Assembly: GCF_042433955.1 (NCBI RefSeq)
Contig: NZ_JBHLUH010000047.1
Span: 52,528 to 116,527 of the forward strand
DNA length: 64,000 nucleotides
Direction: 5' to 3'
From: Phytohabitans kaempferiae
Lineage (GTDB): Bacteria; Actinomycetota; Actinomycetes; Mycobacteriales; Micromonosporaceae
The translations under genes and the position numbers were made by a program. Below the pieces are notes generated by a model. It was not told where the DNA came from. It was given only the letters and a program-made list of their open reading frames with translations, and ran no database searches. Below, in pieces: positions 34,814-45,800 of this stretch; position 1 is the stretch's first letter; each line of letters starts with the position of its first letter.

Positions 34814-35929
34814 TCAGGCTACGAGCAGGCGGAGGCCGAGATCTACCGCGTCGAGGGCGACGATCTCGCGGTTGCGCTCGGCCCACCGGCCTGAGGAAAG
34901 GTCGTCGGCGAGTCTGCTCACCGCCCGCCGCTCGGCCTGCGGCCCGACTCGGGTCCATACCGACACCGCGCGGCGCACGTGTTCGTCCAGGTACGCCTCG
35001 GGCCGACGCCAGTAGGCCTCGAAGAAGCCGTCAGCGCAGTCCCACGGGATGAGCACCGGCTCCGCGCGGCCCCCGATCGCACCGGCCAGGTCGGCCAGTG
35101 AAGGCCAGCCGACGAGAAGGCCGGCGAATTCCGGCATGTAGTCGCGGATGAGCCAGAACCGGTGCGCCCAGCCGGTCTCATCGGCGTCGTAGGTGAGCAC
35201 CACCATGCGGCGAGCCACACGCCGCATCTCACGCAGCCCGGCGACCGGGTCCGCCCAGTGATGAACGGTGCTGACCGCCATCGCGGCGTCGAAGGACTGG
35301 TCCTCGAACGGCAGGCTCTCCGCGGCGGCGGCCACGCACGGCGCCGCGCCCGCGGGACGCTGCGCCCGCATCACCGCCGAGGGTTCCACCGCCGTGACGT
35401 CGCGATCGTGGGGCTCGTAGGAGCCGGTGCCAGCCCCGACGTTCAGCACCGTCCGCGCGTCCCCGAGCGCGTCCCAGATGCGTGCGGCGATCCGCGGCTC
35501 GGTGCGGCGCGTCGCCGGGTAGGCGGACCCGATGGCGTCGTACAACCGCGCGCCGAACACTTTCAGTTGTTCCTCTGGCGTCGTCCTGATCCCCATTGCC
35601 CGCGCCTCCAGTTCCCTGTCTATGGCTGTCGCCATGGCGGCGGCGCGGTCGCGCTGGTCTAGCAGCAGGCCGCGCAGCCGGCGCAGGTGCGCGACCGCAT
35701 CGGTGGCCGGATCGTCGACCAGATCCGCGATCTCGCGCAATCCGAAGCCCAGCCGCCGGTAGGCGAGCACCTCCCGCAGTCGCTCCACATCGCCGGCCGT
35801 GTAGGCCCGGTAGCCAACCGCGGTCCGCGAGGACGGCCGCACGAGGCCGATCTCGTCATAGTGATGCAGCGTGCGGACGGTCACGCCGGCCAGCTCAGCC
35901 ACACGTCCCACGGTCAGGTGCTCCTCCAC
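34814..35929 (-). CDS. MerR-family regulator fused to a SAM-dependent methyltransferase domain
   Basis: 371 residues. Residues 1-75 are a MerR winged HTH (L-T-V-G-R-V-A-E-L-A-G-V-T-V-R-T-L-H-H-Y-D-E-I-G-L-V), followed by the MerR dimerisation helix region (L-L-D-Q-R-D-R). After about residue 125 comes a class I methyltransferase: V-L-N-V-G-A-G-T-G-S-Y (motif I), V-E-P-S (motif II acidic), then F-D-A-A-M-A-V-S-T-V-H-H-W (motif IV). The GTG at 35929 is the first codon of the conserved HTH. MerR-methyltransferase fusions exist in actinobacteria, but ligand and methyl acceptor are unknown. It stands alone, with nothing in its short upstream gap except the end of the 36030 gene. Confidence 0.85.
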   Translation of the reverse strand: MEEHLTVGRVAELAGVTVRTLHHYDEIGLVRPSSRTAVGYRAYTAGDVERLREVLAYRRLGFGLREIADLVDDPATDAVAHLRRLRGLLLDQRDRAAAMATAIDRELEARAMGIRTTPEEQLKVFGARLYDAIGSAYPATRRTEPRIAARIWDALGDARTVLNVGAGTGSYEPHDRDVTAVEPSAVMRAQRPAGAAPCVAAAAESLPFEDQSFDAAMAVSTVHHWADPVAGLREMRRVARRMVVLTYDADETGWAHRFWLIRDYMPEFAGLLVGWPSLADLAGAIGGRAEPVLIPWDCADGFFEAYWRRPEAYLDEHVRRAVSVWTRVGPQAERRAVSRLADDLSSGRWAERNREIVALDAVDLGLRLLVA

Positions 35930-36029
35930 GCCACCGACTATCCGGCATGACGCCACGTGAGGGACAAGCTCGCCCTGACGCACCGCGCCCGATGGCGGCG
36001 CCTCGATCCCGGCCGGCACGCCCCGCTCG

Positions 36030-36674
36030 CTATTGGGGTCTCCCCCGGGTCGCCCAGCGTGCGGCCGGGTCGCGCATCGCGGCTACGAGCGCGCAGGTCG
36101 CGGCGACCGCGATGCCTGACCAGCGCAGGTGAGCGGGCGTCCACTCCCGGCCGAAACCGACCAGCATCGGGGCCTGTGGAATCGACGCGGCCAGCAGCAG
36201 CGACGCCAGAAGCACGGGCGTGGTGATGATGCCGGGCTGGTCGAACCCCATGCGACGCGCCCACGCGGCCACGGCCCACATCACGGTGACCGTGGCGGCC
36301 AGCTCGGTCGTGAGACCGAGGCCGAGGCTCCACCGATCGCCCGCCGGAGCCGAGGGGAGATAGACCGCGAGCACCGCCGCCCATACCGGCACGACGACGG
36401 CCACGGCACAAGCCATCCGCAGCCACAGCCGGCGCGCCAGGCCGTACGGGCTGGCCTGCAGCGTGATCGCGGCGCTGTCGTCGAGTGCGTAGCCGCTGCC
36501 CAGGGCCAGCAGCAGACCCAGGACGCGCAGGTCGCCGACGGTGTCGTGCGTGTCGCCGAGGCGGACCACCAGGTACGCGGCGACGGCGGCGGCACTCGTT
36601 GCGAACGGGGCCAGGCGCAGGCTGCGTACCAGGTGGCCACTGCGGACAAGTTCCCGTGCCACGGACGGTGTCAT
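36030..36674 (-). CDS. membrane protein, last gene of ECF/ABC exporter operon
   Basis: 214 residues with about five to six hydrophobic helices (for example A-A-A-V-A-A-Y-L-V-V-R-L, V-A-V-V-V-P-V-W-A-A-V-L-A-V-Y-L, I-I-T-T-P-V-L-L-A-S-L-L-L-A-A). The D-D-S-A-A-I-T-L-Q-A-S-P segment resembles ABC-2 type permease partners. ATG 36674 overlaps the stop of the upstream membrane gene (ATGA). It probably forms the second membrane half of the exporter whose ATPase is 37423-38280. The family is otherwise not recognised. Confidence 0.7.
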   Translation of the reverse strand: MTPSVARELVRSGHLVRSLRLAPFATSAAAVAAYLVVRLGDTHDTVGDLRVLGLLLALGSGYALDDSAAITLQASPYGLARRLWLRMACAVAVVVPVWAAVLAVYLPSAPAGDRWSLGLGLTTELAATVTVMWAVAAWARRMGFDQPGIITTPVLLASLLLAASIPQAPMLVGFGREWTPAHLRWSGIAVAATCALVAAMRDPAARWATRGRPQ

Positions 36675-37426
36675 GGCAGCTGGAGCCCGCCGAGGACGAG
36701 GGTGGCGGCCAGGACCGGCCCACCGACGAGGACCAGCCGGCGGCCCTGGGAGCGGTACACGGCGGCGATGGTGGCGCACGCGCAGAGCCCAGTCAGGTAC
36801 GCGACGTGCAGCCACGGCCGCCCCGGCCCCGGCACCCAGCCCTCGAACGTCATCCCGGTCGTCCACCACATCCACCAGGCGCCGCCGTCAATGCGGCGGA
36901 ACGCGACGAGACCGCCCAGCGTCGCGACCACGAAGGTGATCAGCACGCCGCCGGCGAAGGGCAGCCAGCGGGCGGCGAGGACGCCGAGCAGCCCGGCGCC
37001 GGCGATGACGAGCGGAAGCTGGGCCAGCTCGCCGGCGTTCATCAGGTCCTTGGCCGGGATGTCGTTGAGGCTGCTGATGACGGCCATGGCCGCCGCCGCG
37101 ACGGCGCCGATGCCGGCCAGAGGCAGCGCGATGCCCAGGCTCATCGCCCAGGTCCGGCGCGTGTCCGAGGTCGGGGTGACACTCAGCATCTCCTCGGCCC
37201 GGCCGCGCCGGGCGCCGCTGGCGACCAGGTTCGCCGCGAAGAGGACGATGATCGGCCCGAAGAACGCGACGGCGATGAAGATGGTGCCGTACCAGTAGCC
37301 GGCGTTCCGGCCGTCGCTGGCCGAGTCGGCGGCGGCGGTCACGGCGACGACGACCGGTACCAGCCACAGCACGGGGTGCCGGAAGAGGCGGCGGGCCTCC
37401 CGGCCGATCAGGATGGCGGTGCTCAT
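36671..37426 (-). CDS. ABC-2-type membrane protein
   Basis: 251 residues with about six transmembrane helices. It starts A-I-L-I-G-R-E-A-R-R-L-F-R-H-P-V-L-W-L-V-P, a typical ABC-2 permease N-terminus in which a short amphipathic helix precedes TM1. G-A-R-R-G-R-A-E-E-M-L-S-V-T-P follows TM2-3, the usual cytosolic loop of this class. ATG 37426 overlaps the ATPase stop. It is the likely channel of the exporter. Confidence 0.8.
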   Translation of the reverse strand: MSTAILIGREARRLFRHPVLWLVPVVVAVTAAADSASDGRNAGYWYGTIFIAVAFFGPIIVLFAANLVASGARRGRAEEMLSVTPTSDTRRTWAMSLGIALPLAGIGAVAAAAMAVISSLNDIPAKDLMNAGELAQLPLVIAGAGLLGVLAARWLPFAGGVLITFVVATLGGLVAFRRIDGGAWWMWWTTGMTFEGWVPGPGRPWLHVAYLTGLCACATIAAVYRSQGRRLVLVGGPVLAATLVLGGLQLP

Positions 37427-38280
37427 GAGTGGGTGACCTCCAGATCGGGTTCGCCCATGAGCAGGAGGTACGCATCCTCCAGCGAGGGTGCGATCAGCTC
37501 GGCGCCGGCCGGCGGGTCGCCCACGTTGCGGAAGGTGCCGTCGCCGGTGCGCCAAGCGGCGAGGGCGGCGGGCGAGCGCTGCGTGTCGGCCCACACGCGG
37601 CCCGCGGCCCGCGCGGTCAGCTCGTTGGGCGTACCGGTGAATCGGACCCGGCCCTGATGGAACACGGCGATCCGGGTGCACAGGGCGGTGATGTCCTCGG
37701 TCTGGTGGCTGGACATGACCACCGTGCGCCCCTCGCCGGCGTGCGAGATCATCTCCCGGAACCGCAGCCGCTGCTCGGGATCGAGGCCGACCGTCGGCTC
37801 GTCGAGGATGAGCAGGTCGGGATCGCCCAGCAGGGCCTGGGCCAACCCGACCCGCCGGCGCATTCCGCCGGAGAGGGCCCGGATCCGCTTGGCACTGACC
37901 GACGCCACCCCGGTCAGCTCGATGACCCGGCGGACCTCGTCGTGCCGGGCCCGCCGGTCGGTCATCTGCTTCAGGATCGCCACGTAGTCGATGAACTCGA
38001 AGACGGTGAACCCCCGGTGGAAGCCCGCTTCCTGCGGCAGGTAGCCCAGGCGCTCGCGGATCCAGGTCCGGTCGCCGGGGCGCGACGGATCACGGCCCAG
38101 CAGGGTCACCGTACCCCGGTCCGGCGCCAGGACGGTGGCGATGATCCGGAGCAGGGTCGTCTTGCCGGCGCCGTTCGGTCCCAGCAGGCCGGTCACCCCT
38201 TGGCCGGCGTCGAGGTCGACGCTGTCCAGCGCCGTCGTGCGACCGAAGGATTTCGTCGCGCTCCGCACGCGTACAGTCAT
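37423..38280 (-). CDS. ABC transporter ATP-binding protein (drug/lipid exporter type)
   Basis: 285 residues. Walker A is G-P-N-G-A-G-K-T-T (about 34-42), with L-P-Q-E in the Q-loop, signature L-S-G-G-M-R-R-R-V-G-L-A-Q-A-L, Walker B L-L-I-L-D-E-P-T-V-G-L-D-P, and the H-loop S-S-H. This is the single-domain CcmA/DrrA-like class used with ABC-2 permeases. ATG 38280 overlaps the anti-sigma stop. It works with the two membrane proteins downstream, exporting an unknown molecule under ECF control. Confidence 0.92.
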   Translation of the reverse strand: MTVRVRSATKSFGRTTALDSVDLDAGQGVTGLLGPNGAGKTTLLRIIATVLAPDRGTVTLLGRDPSRPGDRTWIRERLGYLPQEAGFHRGFTVFEFIDYVAILKQMTDRRARHDEVRRVIELTGVASVSAKRIRALSGGMRRRVGLAQALLGDPDLLILDEPTVGLDPEQRLRFREMISHAGEGRTVVMSSHQTEDITALCTRIAVFHQGRVRFTGTPNELTARAAGRVWADTQRSPAALAAWRTGDGTFRNVGDPPAGAELIAPSLEDAYLLLMGEPDLEVTHS

Positions 38281-39098
38281 GCACTGCTCCCAAGTTTGAT
38301 CGTGATGGTGTTGCGGGTGACGGCGAGCCACAGGCCGCCGCCGACGGCCACGGCGAGCCACAAGATCTGGGCACCGACGCCGAAGGCGAGGTCCAGGTGA
38401 CCGGTCAGGGCAGCCGGGGCGGTCACCAGCAGCCAGGCCGTGGCCACGACGCCGACGGCGACGACCGGCGTCATCCGGGCCGTCAGAGCCAGCGCGGCGC
38501 AGGTGAGCCCGGCGGTGGGCAGGAGCCACGTGGCGGCCAGCCAGTGGGAGCCGGGTAGCGCGAGCCCGGCCGCGGTCACGATCGGCACCGTGACCGCCAA
38601 GACCGCGGCCGTGCGGATCAACAGCAATCGCAGTCCCGAGTACGGCGCGGCCAGCCCGATCTCCCGGGTCGGGTCGAGGCCGCCCGCGAAGGCCACCGCG
38701 ACCCCGGCCAGCGGCCCGAGCGGAGCGGCCACGAGAAACATCCGCAGGAAGCGCTCGTCGACCTGAGCCGCCCAGACGGAGAGCGCGAGTACGCCCGCGA
38801 CCCCCAGCAGCCACGGCCCACGCAGGGTCGGCGTCGCGGCGACGAGGCGCGCCGTCGCCTCGCCGACGCCAAGCCGAGCCAGCACCCGTTCGGGCCAGCT
38901 CGGCCGGGGAACGTCGACCCGGTCGACCACCTCGTGCCAGATCGCCTCGACCCGCCGGGTATCGACGTGCGACGCGATCGCGTCCCGGCATGCCGCGCAC
39001 TTCATCAGGTGCGCCTCGGCCGACGCGGCCAGGTCCGGCGGGGCGGCGCCCTGCGCATACCGGCGGATCGCCTCCGGATCCAGGTGCCAGACGGTCAT
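38277..39098 (-). CDS. zinc-finger anti-sigma factor with membrane domain
   Basis: 273 residues. The N-terminal 50 residues hold a ZAS motif, H-L-M-K-C-A-A-C (H-x3-C-x2-C), typical of anti-sigma factors that hold an ECF sigma factor at the membrane. About six hydrophobic helices follow from residue 90 on (G-P-W-L-L-G-V-A-G-V-L-A-L-S, and others), more than the usual one, so it may be a fused anti-sigma/permease-type protein. GGGGAGG precedes ATG 39098, 13 bases after the sigma gene. The signal that releases the sigma factor is unknown. Confidence 0.85.
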   Translation of the reverse strand: MTVWHLDPEAIRRYAQGAAPPDLAASAEAHLMKCAACRDAIASHVDTRRVEAIWHEVVDRVDVPRPSWPERVLARLGVGEATARLVAATPTLRGPWLLGVAGVLALSVWAAQVDERFLRMFLVAAPLGPLAGVAVAFAGGLDPTREIGLAAPYSGLRLLLIRTAAVLAVTVPIVTAAGLALPGSHWLAATWLLPTAGLTCAALALTARMTPVVAVGVVATAWLLVTAPAALTGHLDLAFGVGAQILWLAVAVGGGLWLAVTRNTITIKLGSSA

Positions 39099-39111
39099 CC
39101 CAACCTCCCCG

Positions 39112-39651
39112 TCATGCCAGGCGCTCCCGCAGCTGAGCACGGGCGCGCATCATCCGTGTCTTGACCGTGCCCGGCGGGATGCCCAGCAGCCGGGCGGCCT
39201 CCCGCGTGGTCAGCCCGTCCAGGACCGTCGCCTGTACGACCGCCCGCAGCTCCGGGGACAGGCTGGCCAGGGCCGCGCCGACGTCGCCGTACTGGACCGT
39301 CAGCAGCACGTGCTCCTCGGCCGACGTCTCGACACCGGCGAACTCGGTCAGCTCATCGGCCGGCGGCCGGCCCCGCCGCAGCGCGTCGACCAGGCGGCGG
39401 ATACCGATGCCCCAGATCCACGCGGCCACCTCGCCCCGGCGGTCCCACCGCCCGGCCGACCGCCAGACCGCCACGAACGTGTCCTGCACGACCTCGTCGA
39501 CCAGCTCCGGCGACGAGCACCGCCGCCCCAGGCGTACCAACAGCCACGGCAGATGCCGCCGGTACAACTCGGCGAACGCCTCCCGGTCGCCATCCATGAT
39601 CGCCGCGAGAAGCTGGGAGTCCTCCCGAGGGTCCGGCGGTCGCGTCAGCAT
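39112..39651 (-). CDS. ECF-subfamily RNA polymerase sigma factor
   Basis: 179 residues. Region 2 shows A-F-A-E-L-Y-R-R-H and D-E-V-V-Q-D-T-F-V-A-V-W-R (the D-x-x-Q-D-x-F motif), and region 4 shows L-S-P-E-L-R-A-V-V, then T-R-E-A-A-R-L-L-G-I-P-P-G-T-V-K-T-R-M. It is the first gene of a five-gene operon: sigma, anti-sigma, ABC ATPase and two membrane proteins. GGGAGG precedes ATG 39651. It is probably autoregulated, as most ECF loci are, although I did not find a convincing -35/-10 pair in the 227 bases before array 2. Confidence 0.93.
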   Translation of the reverse strand: MLTRPPDPREDSQLLAAIMDGDREAFAELYRRHLPWLLVRLGRRCSSPELVDEVVQDTFVAVWRSAGRWDRRGEVAAWIWGIGIRRLVDALRRGRPPADELTEFAGVETSAEEHVLLTVQYGDVGAALASLSPELRAVVQATVLDGLTTREAARLLGIPPGTVKTRMMRARAQLRERLA

Positions 39652-39878
39652 GCGTGACCTCCCGGTTCTCGCAGCTCGACGAGGCCAAGAGTCACATGCC
39701 CGGCGTCGCGGCTTCCATCCATGCCCTGTTCGTCGTACCAGGCGGGGCGAACGGTTCACGGGACGGCGTGGCAATTACTCCGAGGTTCACGGCCAGGGCG
39801 GACCACCGTCAGTTACCTTCCCCCATCCGCTCAAAGTCCCTTGCGTAACGATGGCCAGGACCCAGATCTCGGTCGACC

Positions 39879-42800
39879 GGTCCATCCCCGCGTGCGCGGG
39901 GAGCACGGCAGTAGCACCGCCTCCCGGCCACCGGCCGCCGGACCATCCCCGCGTGCACGGGGAGCACGGGCGTGCCGATCTCCTGCGCTTCTGGAGTGCC
40001 GGACCATCCCCGTGCGCGGGGAGCACTCAGGACGACACCGGATGGGGCGCCACCAGGCGGGACCATCCCCGCGTGCGCGGGGAGCACCTGGCGGGCGAGG
40101 CTGAGGATGAGGGCGTTCTGGGACCATCCCCGCGTGCGCGGGGAGCACCCATCGGACGCCAGCCATTGATGCGAGCGACCGGACTATCCCCGCGTGCGCG
40201 GGGAGCACGAGCGGAAGCCGAGGACGGTGATGTGGCCGTCGGGTCCATCCCCGCGTGCGCGGGGAGCACTGCCTGTCGTGGCGGTCGACCTGCCCAGCGG
40301 AGGGACCATCCCCGCGTGCGCGGGGAGCACACTCCTCCATGAACATGCCGATGTCGGCCGGGTCGGGACCATCCCCGCGTGCGCGGGGAGCACGCCCTTC
40401 CGGACGGTTTCAGCGCGCGTTCGAGGGACCATCCCCGAGTGCGCGGGGAGCACTGGCGGCCCGGCGAAGGCCCCGCCCTCGTGTCGGGACCATCCCCGCG
40501 TGCGCGGGGAGCACGCAGCGCCCGTGATGGCATCGGACAGCGCCACCGGACCATCCCCGCGTGCGCGGGGAGCACGCCGGGCCGAACCTCGCCTACCCGG
40601 GCACGGTCGGACCATCCCCGCGTGCGCGGGGAGCACCTTGGCACTGTCCGTCCGGACTGCCGCGCTCCGGGACCATCCCCGCGTGCGCGGGGAGCACTCG
40701 TCGGTGGGCTTCCCCGTGCGGAACCTGCTGGGACCATCCCCGCGTGCGCGGGGAGCACGGCGGCCGCGAGCTGGTCGACCAGGTGCTGCTCGGGACCATC
40801 CCCGCGTGCGCGGGGAGCACGCACCCCGCCCTCCGAAGCGAGAGCGGGGCGCGGGACCATCCCCGCGTGCGCGGGGAGCACATCCTCACCGCCGTCAGCA
40901 GCGGCTGGTCAGGGGGACCATCCCCGCGTGCGCGGGGAGCACCGGATGTGGCATCCACAAATCGGGTTGACGTCAGGACCATCCCCGCGTGCGCGGGGAG
41001 CACCCGACATCCGGGGCAGCGACAGCGTCGCTCGTGGGACCATCCCCGCGTGCGCGGGGAGCACGGCACGGCCTGGGCGAGCACGTAGTGCGCGTCCGGA
41101 CCATCCCCGCGTGCGCGGGGAGCACTGTGGTGCGACCCGCACGCGATCCGGGCCGCCGGGACCATCCCCGCGTGCGCGGGGAGCACAGCTGGTAGCCCTC
41201 GTAGAGCTGGCTGATCGCCGGACCATCCCCGCGTGCGCGGGGAGCACCCGGGGATCCGCCTGGTCATCGCCCCCCCCGCGCGGGACCATCCCCGCGTGCG
41301 CGGGGAGCACGCCTCATCGTCGGCGAGTTCCGTGACGGACGCCGGACCATCCCCGCGTGCGCGGGGAGCACGGCAGCCACGGTGTCGGCTTGTTCCTCGA
41401 CCTGGGACCATCCCCGCGTGCGCGGGGAGCACTTGGGGATGACCGTCAGTTCGCCGGGGTGGTTCGGACCATCCCCGCGTGCGCGGGGAGCACGACCTCG
41501 CGACGGAGCTGGTCGCCAACCGCGGCGGACCATCCCCGCGTGCGCGGGGAGCACTCCTGCCCGCCGTACTGGCGTCTCGAGCGGTACGGACCATCCCCGC
41601 GTGCGCGGGGAGCACGCCGGCGACGCTTCGGTGTTTGGATCGTGGCACGGACCATCCCCGCGTGCGCGGGGAGCACGACTCCGAAGGCACGGACGCGGCC
41701 CCCATCCGCGGACCATCCCCGCGTGCGCGGGGAGCACTGATCTTGTCACCGAGCGGGAACGGCGCCGATCGGACCATCCCCGCGTGCGCGGGGAGCACGT
41801 GCGCGTGCCGATCGGCGAGATGGCCGCCCACGGACCATCCCCGCGTGCGCGGGGAGCACCACGGACGCGTCCATGTCGGCGGCGTGCCAGGTGGGACCAT
41901 CCCCGCGTGCGCGGGGAGCACCCATCAGTTCGGACTCGCCGTTCGAGCCGGACAGGGACCATCCCCGCGTGCGCGGGGAGCACGTTGTTGTCCGGCCCCA
42001 TGGCACCCCGGACACAGGACCATCCCCGCGTGCGCGGGGAGCACAAGACGGCGAGGTGTCCGAACGGGAACTGGTCGGGACCATCCCCGCGTGCGCGGGG
42101 AGCACGAGGAGCTAACCCGTAAGGCCGTGCCGGTGCAAGGACCATCCCCGCGTGCGCGGGGAGCACGCCGAGGTGAGAAGGTCGGGCAGGCTGTCCCAGG
42201 GACCATCCCCGCGTGCGCGGGGAGCACTGATGCGGTGGTCGGATCTGGCGGCCGCGATCGGGACCATCCCCGCGTGCGCGGGGAGCACGAGCCCACCCGG
42301 CGCCGCTGCCTCGGGTGGCCGTGGACCATCCCCGCGTGCGCGGGGAGCACGTGCTCTCGCGGGTGCTCCTGGTGGCACCGAAAGGACCATCCCCGCGTGC
42401 GCGGGGAGCACGGCCAGCGGTGCGAGACCGCCGAGGTGGTGTCGGGACCATCCCCGCGTGCGCGGGGAGCACAGCGATCTGGTCGGCGGTCTCCGCGTTC
42501 CGCAGGGACCATCCCCGCGTGCGCGGGGAGCACGGCTGGGAGTGGGTTGCCGAGTCAGGTACCAAGGGACCATCCCCGCGTGCGCGGGGAGCACTGGAAC
42601 CGTACGACGCCGAACCGGGATCGGTGAGGACCATCCCCGCGTGCGCGGGGAGCACGCTCGCCGAAGGGACGAACGTTGAGCCGACCGAGGACCATCCCCG
42701 CGTGCGCGGGGAGCACTCACCGTCAACATCTCCGACAGCGACGTCCTCGGGACCATCCCCGCGTGCGCGGGGAGCACCCAGATGACCCGGACAAGGTGAA

Positions 42801-45800
42801 GCCGCACGAGGGACCATCCCCGCGTGCGCGGGGAGCACGCCGCCGGGCAGATGCGGTCGGCCCGCCGCGGCGGACCATCCCCGCGTGCGCGGGGAGCACC
42901 GTAACCGGGTACGCCACGTACCCAATCGATGCGGACCATCCCCGCGTGCGCGGGGAGCACGCCACCACGAACCCGGATGGGCCGCAGCATTGGGGACCAT
43001 CCCCGCGTGCGCGGGGAGCACGTCATCGCCACCACCGAGGTGCTGTGGCGGCCGGGACCATCCCCGCGTGCGCGGGGAGCACGTCGGGGGCCGGGGTCGG
43101 CGGCGGGGTGGAGGCGGACCATCCCCGCGTGCGCGGGGAGCACAAGTCTCGCAACCTCGGGTTTTGGGTTTCTGCGGGACCATCCCCGCGTGCGCGGGGA
43201 GCACGGCTTGTCCGGGTCCGGGTTGACCAGCATCGCCGGACCATCCCCGCGTGCGCGGGGAGCACGGCGACCTGATCGAGGTGACGGATGGGCACCTGGG
43301 ACCATCCCCGCGTGCGCGGGGAGCACCCCCCGCCCGGCCGCGAGGCCAGACGGGGGCTCGGACCATCCCCGCGTGCGCGGGGAGCACTCCAGGTCCGACC
43401 CGCCGGGCGCGAAGCCCAGGGGACCATCCCCGCGTGCGCGGGGAGCACATGGCCTCCTCGGCGGAGCCGGCGAGGCCGGTCGGACCATCCCCGCGTGCGC
43501 GGGGAGCACCATGTCGGTTCACCTCACCGGCCTCAGCACTGGGGACCATCCCCGCGTGCGCGGGGAGCACCTCGCGCTGTAGCGGGCGAGCATCTGCCGC
43601 GACGGACCATCCCCGCGTGCGCGGGGAGCACATCGGGGTTGCTGACGTCGCCGGCGCCGAGGTCGGACCATCCCCGCGTGCGCGGGGAGCACCGGGTATT
43701 CCTGTCGCGTCTAGAGGGGGTGCCGGGACCATCCCCGCGTGCGCGGGGAGCACGGGTCCACCGTGCCGAACTTCTGCGCATACAGGGGACCATCCCCGCG
43801 TGCGCGGGGAGCACTCTCACATTCGTCACCCCTCGCCCCGCCGGACCGGACCATCCCCGCGTGCGCGGGGAGCACAGCTTGCCCCCGTAGACCTCGAAGT
43901 GCCCGTGCGGACCATCCCCGCGTGCGCGGGGAGCACGCCCGCGCCACCGCGACAGCGTTCGACGACGTGGGACCATCCCCGCGTGCGCGGGGAGCACAGC
44001 CGGTACTCGTCGGACAGGCCGCGGCGTTGGGGACCATCCCCGCGTGCGCGGGGAGCACGACCAGCGGCTCACGCTCTCCCAGAGCTTCCGGGGACCATCC
44101 CCGCGTGCGCGGGGAGCACAGCTTCGTTACGCGGGCCATCGCCCCTCCTCGGGGACCATCCCCGCGTGCGCGGGGAGCACGGGTTTCTGCGGGCGCGGGA
44201 GCGTGCGGCGGCCGGACCATCCCCGCGTGCGCGGGGAGCACGGCAAGCTGCTCGACCTGAAGAAGAAAGTCTCCGGACCATCCCCGCGTGCGCGGGGAGC
44301 ACGGGGCGAGCGCGTCGACCTTCGCGCCGGCGGCCGGACCATCCCCGCGTGCGCGGGGAGCACACCGGGCGCTGCTCCGGCTCGGCCGCGACGACGAGGG
44401 ACCATCCCCGCGTGCGCGGGGAGCACCCGACCGAGCGCGAGGCGGCGGCGGTCGCGTTGGGACCATCCCCGCGTGCGCGGGGAGCACACCTCGACGATGA
44501 ACTCGGCCGCGCCAGGCGGGGGACCATCCCCGCGTGCGCGGGGAGCACGCCACCGCGTCGCCGAGTCGGAGTGGCGGGCCGGGGACCATCCCCGCGTGCG
44601 CGGGGAGCACCGGCGCAGCATGGCGTAGCCGTCGCCGAAGACGGGACCATCCCCGCGTGCGCGGGGAGCACCGCGGCTTCAAGGCACTGACCGGCGACCA
44701 GACGGGACCATCCCCGCGTGCGCGGGGAGCACGACGGGTCCGTATGTTGCTGTCGCTCTGCCGACGGACCATCCCCGCGTGCGCGGGGAGCACGGACGGA
44801 TGGTAGGTCAGAGCGATCCGGGCCTGGGACCATCCCCGCGTGCGCGGGGAGCACCTGCTCGCCCTGTCGCCGGACTGGTGCGCGCAGGGACCATCCCCGC
44901 GTGCGCGGGGAGCACGGCGACGACGTTTCGGATCTGTCTGGGGAGGACGGGACCATCCCCGCGTGCGCGGGGAGCACGACAGCAGCATCACCGCAGGCAC
45001 CCAGGTTGGGGGACCATCCCCGCGTGCGCGGGGAGCACGCGTCATCCAGGGTGCCGACGAGCGTGCAGAACGGACCATCCCCGCGTGCGCGGGGAGCACA
45101 GCTCCACGAACGGCGGCTGACCGGGGTCCTGCGGACCATCCCCGCGTGCGCGGGGAGCACTTCTCGGCTTGGAGGCGGATGGCTTCGGCGATGGGACCAT
45201 CCCCGCGTGCGCGGGGAGCACCTTGAACCGGCCGTGGACGATCAACCGCATTCCGGACCATCCCCGCGTGCGCGGGGAGCACGCAGATCCGTTGGTGAAG
45301 CCGGGATGCGTCATGGGACCATCCCCGCGTGCGCGGGGAGCACTCGGCCCCGCCCGTGATGTACGCCTGTACCACCTGGACCATCCCCGCGTGCGCGGGG
45401 AGCACATCCGCACTCGAACGTCTCCAGCCACTTCATCGGGACCATCCCCGCGTGCGCGGGGAGCACTTGAGCGCGGTCAGGTGGGCCGCCTCGGCGAGGG
45501 GACCATCCCCGCGTGCGCGGGGAGCACCCTACGCTGCGTGACCGCAGCGGCGTTCGGACCGGACCATCCCCGCGTGCGCGGGGAGCACCCGGGCGGCGCA
45601 GGTGGAAGGCTCACCATCCTAGGACCATCCCCGCGTGCGCGGGGAGCACTTCAACGAGGAGCGCTGGGGCTGATGGCCAGCCGGACCATCCCCGCGTGCG
45701 CGGGGAGCACGATGACTGGCACCCGGGGTGGCTGATGGTGACGGGACCATCCCCGCGTGCGCGGGGAGCACTACAGCGGCGGCAGCCGGTAGTCGAGCAC

